Source: Beroe forskalii
Lineage: Eukaryota; Ctenophora; Nuda; Beroida; Beroidae
Assembly (NCBI GenBank): GCA_011033025.1
Contig: WFMF01000246.1
Span: 62,001 to 126,000 of the forward strand
Direction: 5' to 3'
DNA: 64,000 bases
The number at the start of each line of letters is the position of its first letter. Position 1 is the first letter of the stretch. Positions 42,491 to 53,300 of this stretch are shown here, piece by piece. The position numbers and the translations under genes were made by a program. The notes beneath the pieces were generated by a model. It did not search any database and was not told the origin of the DNA. It saw only the letters and a list, made by a program, of their open reading frames with translations.

Positions 42491-43159
42491 ATGTTATATT
42501 AATTTAAATTAATTTCACCATTTATTTTTTTGCAAAAATTACAACAGGAGAAGGCTGACTTGTTGCTACAGATCAGCAGTGCTCTTCCCCTTTCCCTGCT
42601 GGGGCTGCCCCAAGGGCCAAGACCACCTGATACTACTGGCTTTTATTTATTAAATCTGACAATAGTAAATAGCTTATACTATCACACTTCTTGCATAGGC
42701 ATAACATACACTTAAAAATAAACTGAAATTTAAATTAAGCCTTTTAGAATAAAAACTTTAGGCAAGTAAATTAGGGTCAATAGATAGATTATTCAAAAAA
42801 ATTTTTTCAGTATACTGTATTGGTTATTGATTAACATAAACTGTTACCAAGTACAAATTAAAAATGTTCCCTAATAATACAATGGTATCTGCACAGTTTA
42901 TAACGAGTTAAACAAATACAAAATTTGCATGCCCCTTATTAAATCTTTTCGCAGGATGCAGTTTATGTAGAGGTGCCCAACTCTAATCAAAGTAGTCAAA
43001 ATAGAATCAGAGATCATAATAAGCTAGATACAGTTCCCAATTTATAATTATGAACATAGAACAGTACACCTTAAGGAGTTCATGATAATAACCAAATCAA
43101 TTCATGTTACTACTGTGTTATACAGGATGTATGGAAGAACTTGAAAAAGTCCCTGCCCT

Positions 43160-43310
43160 AAGTCTTCAGTTAAAGGTTCTTAACAAAAGTCTCTGACAAA
43201 AGTCTTTGACAAAAGTCTTTAACAAAAGTCTTTGACAAAAGTCTTTGACGAAAGTCTTTGACAAAAGTCTTTGACAAAGGTCTTTGACAAAGTCTTAATA
43301 ACTGAATAAT
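43160..43310. repeat. 16-bp tandem repeat upstream of RPL28
   Basis: About eight copies of ACAAAAGTCTTTGACA/ACAAAAGTCTTTAACA. The same array lies upstream of the second RPL28 copy at 63125-63245, where a SINE has landed in it. It lies about 270-420 bases 5' of the ATG. Confidence 0.85.
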
Positions 43311-43349
43311 ACACTGGCTTAAAGGCCACTCTGCCCTTCAGGCAGTCCC

Positions 43350-43372
43350 TCACTTCCCTCTATCCTTCTCGT
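43350..43372 (+). promoter_or_regulatory. Possible 5' TOP-type pyrimidine tract of RPL28
   Basis: CACTTCCCTCTATCCTTCTC is conserved between both RPL28 copies about 215 bases before the ATG. Ribosomal-protein mRNAs usually start within such C/T tracts. The transcription start is not shown by the sequence, so this is a suggestion only. Confidence 0.3.
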
Positions 43373-43583
43373 TGAACAGTCAGAGCTTGCTTTCTCAGCT
43401 ATTTATTTAATATTTTACTCTAGTTTTTAAAATGCCTATGTCCAATTTATTAAACTCAGCCAATCATATTGGTATCCTAGTTAAAAATGATTTTTCTATC
43501 GGGAAATTGGAAGAAGCATAATATATTTAGTCTCGTAAATGTTATTTCTATTTCATTGATCTTAAATCTGAGGTAGGTGCATC

Positions 43584-43967
43584 ATGTCTGCTGAACTACA
43601 ATGGGCTATCATTCGCAACAACTCTAGTTTTATCACTAAAAGCCTTGGATCCACCCTCTCACGAGACCCAAACAATATAACTGGAACAAATTCCTTTAAA
43701 TGCAATGGGCTCGTTAACAAGCATGTAGTTGGAGTTAAGGCTGCAGATAAAGGTGTTGTTCTCACAACCAAATCCAGAGGAAAACTTGTCAGCACCACCC
43801 TATCCAGAGGCGGTCGGAGGACTATCAAAACCATCAGAGCTGCTTCTGAAGGCAGTCACTATCGTCCTGACCTTTCTGATGCTGCTATCAGGAAAGCATC
43901 TGCTATCATCAGGAGTCAAAAGAACAAGAATGTGGCCAAGAGGAGATCAAGAAAAGCAAAGAACTAA
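43584..43967 (+). CDS. RPL28: 60S ribosomal protein L28 (eL28), 127 aa
   Basis: Component of the large ribosomal subunit in the cytoplasm. The frame has the family pattern: ELQWAIIRNNSSFI near the N-terminus, FTRDPNN-type SRDPNNITGTNSFKCNGLVN, KTIRAASEGSHYRPDLSDAA, and a basic C-terminus (RRSRKAKN). Human RPL28 is 137 aa, so the length fits. The coding region is continuous without introns. An identical N-terminal half, with the same 5' region, is present at 63851 as part of a segmental duplication. There is no sign of retroposition (no A-tail, and the upstream region is co-duplicated). Confidence 0.95.
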   Translation: MSAELQWAIIRNNSSFITKSLGSTLSRDPNNITGTNSFKCNGLVNKHVVGVKAADKGVVLTTKSRGKLVSTTLSRGGRRTIKTIRAASEGSHYRPDLSDAAIRKASAIIRSQKNKNVAKRRSRKAKN

Positions 43968-44302
43968 TCAAATGTTGAATTTCCTTGTTTTATAAGTTAT
44001 TTTAACCGATATCACATGTTTCTTTACTGCTTTCTCTGCAAAATTATTCAGCAATACCCAACTAGTTTCTAGAAGTCTTCTTGATACATAGTAATCAGTC
44101 AGGAAGAGTTGCAGAGTTTAGAATGCCTGGTGTGATGTGTATAATTGTCTGCGAGGAACTTGTCAATTGTTTTTGTTGGGGTTCAGTAACTGTAAGTGTA
44201 ATAAGTTCAGGTGGTGTGGAGCATGGCTGCTCACATTCTTTCAATATAACATTTAGAACCATTCATAGGATTAGTTACTGGTGTCAGTGCACAGCCGTAA
44301 CA

Positions 44303-47300
44303 ATGTTCAAGCTCACAAAGTGCAGTGCTAACATCTGCACCAGAAACCTGCAGACCACTGCAGGACTCTTTCAGAGAGTTCCTATGAGCAAATTTGATCC
44401 AGAAACAGATGTCAGGGATAACTTTGCAAAGTGAGTTGAAAAAATGAACTATGTTAAAATTATGCAGGTTATACAATGCCAGTTCCAATTCAATTCAATT
44501 ATAAATTTTTACAGCACAAAACATGGAATATATTTTTTCTCTGGGTTATATAATGAAGCATAATTTGGGATGTGCTGAGGGTTGGCACCAGGGGCGTAGC
44601 CAGATTTCTGAAAAGGGGGCGGCGAGTTACATTCAAAACCTGTTTAATGTTTTATTTTGTTGGCTCAAAGCTCTCATTTTATCAAAATGAACAAAATTTT
44701 CATATCATCTGTCTTAAAAGGGGGAGGCGACCGCCTGTGTCGCCTCCCCCCTGGCTACGCCCCTGGTTGGCACCAAGACATTAAAGTCGCATGGTCAGGG
44801 AAAACTGACTAGGTTAGTGATAGACACAGATCCCTATTAACACTATTAACTTATGGAGATGTTCCCTCCAGGTTGCAGCAGAATGTTGATATTGTGAAAT
44901 CGCGACTTAGACGTCCATTAACGTTATCAGAAAAGATTGTGTATGGCCATTTAGATGAGCCTGAAACTGCAGATATTGCAAGAGGCGAATCCTGATATAA
45001 TGATATAATGGCGTTTTAGAACAATTCCAATGCCATCTACTGGCTGGTTGGCAGATTAACCAGCCAACCTTAACATACCATTTCTCACTTCCTTCAGAAA
45101 TTTCCTTATTCATAAATTTATCCAACAAGAGCAATGAGCTGGAATATAACTTGTTCTCCTTCCCAGGCGAATCCTACCTGAGACTGCGGCCAGACCGTGT
45201 AGCGATGCAAGACGCCACTGCCCAGATGGCCATGTTACAGTTCGTGGCAAGTGGCATCCCTCAAGTGGCAGTCCCCTCCACCATCCACTGCGACCATCTC
45301 ATAGAGGCTCAGCTCGGGGGTGACAAGGACCTGTCACGAGCCAAGGATATCAACAGGGAGGTCTACAACTTCCTCTCAACAGCAGGTCAGCGACACTTGC
45401 TATTCATACTTCATTCGTCAGCAAGTCAATTCTTCAATTGTGTGACACTTGGTATTGGTAGCCGTCAATCCTCTAAATTCACTGAGGAATTTCACAGAAT
45501 GTTTCATGATCAATTGATTATTGATTGCAAGGTAGACGTTTTTGCATCTTATTGGTCATTGCTAAGATCAATTAGAGAACATGTTTGAGAGGCTAAGAAT
45601 TATTGGATTTGTTTCCACCACTCTTATTTTCAGGAGCCAAATACGGAGCTGGGTTCTGGAAGCCTGGCAGTGGAATCATCCATCAGATCATCCTGGAGAA
45701 CTACGCTTATCCTGGAATCATGCTCATAGGTTACTAACGTCCTACCGAACGTTTTACCGAAAGTCTTACAACTTCTTACTACTTAGTAATATCTCATTAC
45801 TTAGTAATATCTCATATCTTTCTACTGATTGAATCTTGAAATATTGGTCAAACAAGGCAGCAAAATACACTTCCAAACCTAAGTTGTTGACCCATAAAAC
45901 ACTGAGTCTGACTATCATCCCACTCAGGCACTGACAGTCACACAGTGAACTATCGTCCCACTCAGGCACTGACAGTCACACAGTGAACTATTGTCCCACT
46001 CAGGCACTGACAGTCACACAGTGAACTATCGTCCCACTCAGGCACTGACAGTCACACAGTGAACTATCGTCCCACTCAGGCACTGACAGTCACACAGTGA
46101 ACTATCGTCCCACTCAGGCACTGACAGTCACACAGTGAACTATCGTCCCACTCAGGCACTGACAGTCACACAGTGAACTATTGTCCCACTCAGGCACTGA
46201 CAGTCACACAGTGAACTATCGTCCCACTCAGGCACTGACAGTCACACAGTGAACTGACCTTATTGTCCCACTCAGGCACTGACAGTCACACAGTGAACTA
46301 TCGTCCCACTCAGGCACTGACAGTCACACAGTGAACTATCGTCCCACTCAGGCACTGACAGGCTCAGGCACTGAACTATCGTCCCACTCAGGCACTGACA
46401 GTCACACAGTGAACTATCGTCCCACTCAGGCACTGACAGTCACACAGTGAACTATCGTCCCACTCAGGCACTGACAGTCACACAGTGAACTATCGTCCCA
46501 CTCAGGCACTGACAGTCACACAGTGAACTATCGTCCCACACAGTGAACTATCGTCCCACTCAGGCACTGACAGTCACACAGTGAACTATCGTCCCACACA
46601 CTCAGGCACTGACAGTCACACAGTGAACTATCGTCCCACTACAGGCACTGACAGTCACACAGTGAACTATCGTGAACTATCGTCCCACTCAGGCACTGAC
46701 AGTCACACAGTGAACTATCGTCCCACTCAGGCACTGACAGTCACACAGTGAACCAGTCACACAGTGAACTATCGTCCCACTCAGGCACTGACAGTCACAC
46801 AGTGAACTATCGTCCCACTCCAGGCACTGACAGTCACACAGTGAACTATCGTCCCACTCAGGCACTGACAGTCACACAGTGAACTATCGTCCCACCCAGG
46901 CACTGACAGTCACACAGTGAACTATCGTCCCACCAGGCACTGACAGTCACGATGAACTATCGTCCCACTCAGGCACTGACAGTCACACAGTGAACTATCC
47001 CACTCAGGCACTGACAGTCACACAGTGAACTATCGTCCCACCCAGGCACTGACAGTCACACAGTGAACTATCGTCCCACTCAGGCACTGACAGTCACACA
47101 GTGAACTATCGTCCCACTCAGGCACTGACAGTCACACAGTGAACTATCGTCCCACTCAGGCACTGACAGTCACACAGTGAACTATCGTCCCACTCAGGCA
47201 CTGACAGTCACACAGTGAACTATCGTCCCACTCAGGCACTGACAGTCACACAGTGAACTATTGTCCCACTCAGGCACTGACAGTCACACAGTGAACTATT

Positions 47301-50300
47301 GTCCCACTCAGGCACTGAGAGTCACACAGTGAACTATCGTCCCACTCAGGCACTGACAGTCACACAGTGAACTATTGTCCCACCCAGGCACTGACAGTCA
47401 CACAGTGAATGGAGGTGGATTAGGTGGAGTGTTTGTGGGAGTGGGTGGAGCTGATGCAGTGGACGTTATGGCCGGCATCCCTTGGGAGTTGAAGTGTCCT
47501 AAAGTCATCGGGGTTCACTTGACAGGTGTGTTAGATTAACCGAATTATCCGCCTCAATACCTCAAAGCACAAGGTAAACAAAATTTTCAAAAATACGTGA
47601 TGCGGTACCTTTAATCAATGGACTACAGGAGAGGCTACAGAATTTATTTACAGTTTTACTTTGTTTTTGAATTACATACCATATCCTCAAATCCCCGGTT
47701 TTCTCAGGAGAGATCAGCGCGTGGACATCCCCCAAAGACGTGATCCTCCGGGTAGCAGACATCCTGACAGTAAAAGGTGGCACAGGAGCCATTGTGGAGT
47801 ACTTTGGTCCCGGTGTCCATTCCCTCTCCTGCACGGGAATGGGGACTATCTGCAACATGGGAGCTGAGATCGGCGCCACCACCTCCATCTTCCCTTACAA
47901 CGAGAGGATGGCTCGTTACCTCCACGCCACTGACAGAGGAGAGATAGCCAAGGTGGCAGACCAGTACAAGAACTTGCTGGAAAGCGACGAAGGGGCGGAG
48001 TACGATGAAGTTATTGAGATAAACCTGTCGGAGCTGAAACCCCTGATTAACGGCCCCTTCACCCCCGATCTCTGTACCCCAGTGTCTGAGATTGGAGACA
48101 GGGCCGAGAAGGAGGGCTGGCCCACCGAGGTAAAAGTGGGTCTGATAGGGAGTTGTACCAACTCCAGCTACGAGGACATGACACGCTCTGCCAGCATCGC
48201 CAGACAGGCCCAGGAGAAGGGCCTCAAGTTCAAGTCCCTGTTCACCATTACTCCGGGATCTGAACAGATCAGGGCGACTATTGAACGGGATGGCATCGAC
48301 CAGCCACTCCGGGACATTGGAGGCCTAGTCCTGGCTAACGCCTGTGGGCCGTGCATCGGGCAGTGGGACCGACAAGACGTTCCCAAGAACGAGAAGAACA
48401 CGATAGTGACGTCATACAACAGGAACTTCACAGGAAGAAACGACGCTAACCCCAACACCCACGGCTTCGTGGCGTCCCCTGAGATAGCCACCGCCCTGGC
48501 CCTGGCGGGAACTCTCAAGTTTAACCCTGAGACGGACTCACTGCTGGACAAGGACGGCAAGGAGTTCATGCTCGACACGCCCTATGGAGATGAGCTGCCG
48601 GCTGCTGGCTTCGACCCTGGCGAGGACACCTGTAATGTATATTTTATCTGATAGAATTGAGACTCCTCTGCTTTTATGACAAGACTTGTTTCCAACCTTA
48701 GGTTTCTAGTCCAATGTCTTATCTATAGAGGTGTATGGGTATACTACAAACATAACAAAATACTGTACATCGATTTTCTAATTCAAGGATTGACATAAGA
48801 GGCGGAAGAGACTAAACTGTGAATCATCAGCGGTTACCCTACAGTTGTAAGGTCTCCCCTGCCATCTGCGATGTAGGTGTCCCATCAGCAGGTGACAAAG
48901 GGAAACGGAGGGTTTCGGCCCACGTACCCCTCACAGCTTACAACTGCAGGGCTGGGCCACCCAGGACTCCGGATTCCTGAGCAACACAGTTTAGAGGGAA
49001 GGGGGAGGAAAAGGAAAGAGTTCAGTAGAGGCAAAAGATCAATGAGTGTTATTAAATTCGGATGAAACATCTTAATGTTACGCTATTTAAAACCTGAAAG
49101 TGGAAGTTAAAATGAATGGGAGGTTACAGGCATCTGCCTGTCAGCCCCACATTCAGTCCCAGGCTAATCATACAGTAAGTTGCTCAAGGTCAGCAACAAG
49201 CTGCACAACTATCCAGTACAGAATGTGAAGAACCTCGCGTGCCAATACCTAAACAAATTGATCTAAAATTGTACTGTTATCTAAAATTGCATATTTCTGA
49301 AAGACTAAGCTATTCTTATTAAGGCAACGTTTGATAATGTCTACAAGATTGGAGTTACTATATCCTCTTTCAATCAGTTTTTGGAAAACTTTTTAAGATT
49401 GAAGAGGAAAGTTTCTAATTCAGTACAAATGTTAGCATACCTAAGGATTTGACTATAGAATACATTATGGCCTACTTCTAGAGGGATATTACTCTGTGGA
49501 AATGTTAAGGAAACTACAGAGAAATTAAAGTCATCGGTCTTGTTATATACAGACACAATAACCTTGCTTGGTTGGATAGAAATATTGAGGTCCAGGTAGT
49601 TCACGTTCTTGTTGTCATTACCTGACCTCTCCATTTCAAGAGAAGAATGATAGATTTGTTTGATTAGAGCTTCAAAGTTGAGATAATAAGTGGTGATAAG
49701 ATCATCGACGTAGCGTCGTGTTTTAGAAAGAATCTTAGCTAGGGAAAACTTTTTGGACTTTAACCCAGATTGGACAGCTTTTTTGTTTCTCGATAAAAAT
49801 CGATGAAATTTTAGTCAGTAGGTGCCATTGGTCTAACTAAGAAAATAAATCAGTATTTTTGAGTATATGTTTTACCGTTCTCGAGAAATCGATGGGGTGG
49901 AAATCCACCCCTTTGTCCAATTAGCCAGAGGTCGTTCGAAAAAAAAGTTTCATAAAATTTCAATCTGAATGATTTATTTCACTATTTATATGGTTTGGTA
50001 CGGTGAACAAAACTCCTTTTTCGACAATATTTGTCCGTTCAGGATTTTGGGGTGGAAAATCACCCCTTTGTCCAATATGAAGTATGAAATTTCAGATGAT
50101 TAACAAATATGTTACCATTGAAAGAATAACGTGCCAAGGTGATTTTTGGCGATTTCTGTGACAAAATATTCATGCTAGAACTGGTTTTACCTAAGAAAAT
50201 GGTATATTTTCGGGATTTGGGGTGGAAAATCACCCCTTTGTCCAATATGTGGGTACAGGTCGAAATGACGAAAATCGATCTGAGGGCCATAAAACTGAAT

Positions 50301-53300
50301 TGTACGTAATTTTTCATTATTTCGGCATTGTTTAGACGCCTTTGAACAGAACTTACAAATTTGGAAACGTTTGGGGTGATTTTCCACCCCTTTGGCACCC
50401 GAGACCCGGGTTTTTGAAGGATGAAATATTTAATATCAGAATCCATAAAAAACATTTCGGTTACCGACAATATGTTTATGTGCACAAAAATTATAGTTTT
50501 GGTGTCATTTACGTTTTTGTCATTGCTCTTATTCTGCGAATAAGAGCATTTGAGGATACAAAAATGAAATGAGAAGGATTTCCGAACCTCTGGGGTGAGT
50601 CAGACCAAAAATTCTAGGAGGTTAGCTGTTTTGGTTCTCTTCAATGGTTATTGCTCTGGCAATTACAGTAGCGGCTTCCCAGATGTCTGGGCAGCCCGGT
50701 CATCTCTTTGAGTCTTTGGTACTAAGCAGTACCACAGCAGTTCTGTGGCATAGCCATGGTACTGTTGGAACCTATCTAAACTACTATTTGATATGACAGA
50801 AGATATTATGCATAGTGCTGTAGAACGGCAGCTTCATGATAGTCTTACAGCAGTGGAAATTTAATGTAGTATCAGGGCAACGCCATAGTAATCTTATGGG
50901 CCACGGCAGTTCCATATTGCAGTGCTTCTGCCATCTTCATGATACAGCACTAACTCAGTAATAAGACTATAAGAGAATAAGATAGAGGGTACAACGGCAG
51001 CTTCAACTTTCAAGTAAGCCTGAATCATGGCAAGCCCCAGCAACACTATAAGAATACTAACATACTGGATATTGGACGTATTACGGCAGTAAAACGGCAG
51101 TGTCAGGTCTTTTTTCTGCTTTGCTGCACATGGTCATGTGGAATGGTCATGGCAGCCTACCAGCTTCACAGACGTTTAATGGCAGTGCTCATGAACGACC
51201 ATGTCAGTCCTATTTGAAAGTAATAAAGTAATAACAGTATCACCGAAGAGCCATTCAGATGTATCAGGACTACCACAGCATTGCTGCAGTAGCCGCAGTG
51301 ACATAGCACAACGGCTGTGTCAGGGAGGTTAAGGACTGCTTGCAAGGGCAGCACCGTTACTCCGTTGCAGCTACTACTTTTATAGCAGTGCCAGTATGAC
51401 GTCGGAACAGGTGAATTGCTAATCCAATAGATTTAGGGAATTACTGGGTTATACGATATACAGTCGACAATAAAGCTATTGCTGTGGTGCTGCAAAAGCA
51501 CTGCTGCTTTACAACCAGACCAGCTTTGCAGTGATGTAATAGTTAGGTGCCCTAGTTAGGTGCCCTAATAATGCAGTCGCATTATTGTAATTATAAAGCT
51601 ATAGCACTGTTTAAGCACCACCATAACTCTCTGGCAGTGACTGGGTCTTCTCAAAATCTACCTGCTTTGGTTCTCAGTGACGCGATTTTTTATGTTTGCT
51701 ACTAGCGTTTGAACTTTGAATACTATCAGACAACCATGAAGACTGAAGCTTGAATCGGCCATTGTAGATTCTGTCATATCGCGGTGCTGTTGTCAGTACT
51801 AAGTACCAGCAGTTAACTGTACCATGCTACCCTAGTATTACTGCGTTGGCCTGCCACATGACTGCTGTGGTACTGCTAAAGTGCCAAAGTGATGTTGGGG
51901 TACCCCATTGGAATGTATCAGGGAGAGCAATATTAGCAGTCTGCGACAGCAATCACTACTTACTTACTTAGATGACCAAAGCAGCTAACCTCCTAGAATT
52001 CGTAGGCCGACTCTCCCCAGAGGTTCGAAAATCCTTCTCATTACCTTTTTGTTCCACAAATATCTTCAAATGCTTTTATTCGCAGAATAAAAGCAATGGC
52101 AATGACGTAAATGACACCAAAACTACAAATTTTGAGCACATAAACGTAACTTCCATGTGAATTGTCGGTAACCGAAACTTGTTTTGATGAATTCTGATAT
52201 TCAAGATTCCAGCCTTCAAAAACCCGGGTCTCGGGTGCCAAAGGGGTGGAAAATCACCCCAAACCTTTCCATACTTGTAAGTTCTGTTCAAAGGCGTCTA
52301 AACAATGCCGAAATAATGAAAAAATTACGTACAATTCAGTTTTATGGCCCTCAGATCGATTTTCGTCATTTCGACCTGTACCCACATATTGGACAAAGGG
52401 GTGATTTTCCACCCCAAATCCCGAAAATATACCATTTTCGTAGGTAAAACCAGTTCTAGTATGAATATTTTGTCACAGAAATCGCCAAAAAACACCTTGG
52501 CACGTTATTCTTTCAATGGAAACATATTTGTTAATCATCTGAAATTTCATACTTCATATTGGACAAAAGGGTGATTTTCCACCCCAAAATCCTGAATGGA
52601 CAAATATTGTCGAAAAAGGAGTTTTGTTCACCGTACCAAACCATATAAATAGTGAAATAAATCATTCAGATTGAAATTTTATGAAACTTTTTTTTCGAAC
52701 GACCTCTGGCTTATTGGACAAAGGGGTGGATTTCCACCCCACCATATTGCCCAGGTAATAGGTCTCAAATTTGAGCTCCACATGAGGTGAAAATTGGTAC
52801 TATCAAAATTTAATCTTTCTGCTACAAAAAGCAACCATTTTGACGTCATATAAGTCGAAATTATGAGTACAGTGGCACGTCAAAGTGATCGAATTGAAAT
52901 TTCGGATTTTCACCATTTTTGGGGCCACCGTGCAGCAAAACTAATTTATAAAATCCTTAAATTTTTTCTATTCTGAAAAATTTGATCCTTCTTCTATGTA
53001 TAAAAATAGTTTCCAGCACTAGAGAAGTTACCAGCTCAACAGTATAGCGCCATACTTTGAGGGTCTATTTTCCACCCCTTTGGCATATCTGGGTTAAAAG
53101 ATTTAGCATGAAGTTAAACTCTCGTTTAGCGAGAGTGAGATCCGCGATGGGGGAACTGGAATTTCCACCCATGGGGATTCCTAAGACTTGGATAAAAACT
53201 TTACCTGCGAAGACTATATAGGTGTGATAGATGATAAAATGAACTGCTTCTTGGAGCTGATCTCTATCAAAACTATGGTAGCCATCATAGACCTTCTTCG

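Larger units (their letters stand above)
34170..43967. repeat. Segmental duplication, left copy (NUBP2 to RPL28)
   Basis: This aligns in the same order and orientation with 56148-64000. Shared blocks are 34180-35785, 36595-37200, 37296-37600, 38298-38360, 39030-39235, 42490-42580 and 43126-43967. Differences are mostly clean insertions in one copy or the other. This copy keeps a complete NUBP2. Confidence 0.85.

Noticed and set aside
44081..44302. Upstream extension of the ACO2 first exon frame
   Set aside because: The ATG at 44303 starts a plausible mitochondrial presequence; the upstream part is not conserved-looking and probably is 5' UTR or promoter.
45911..47409. CRISPR-like regular repeats
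   Set aside because: Units are contiguous without spacers and derive from an ACO2 exon edge; the genome is animal.
50060..52574. Mirror ORFs (76-141 codons) sharing [17 protein letters not shown]
   Set aside because: They come from the two inverted arms of the TTAA element and appear on both strands; there is no domain.
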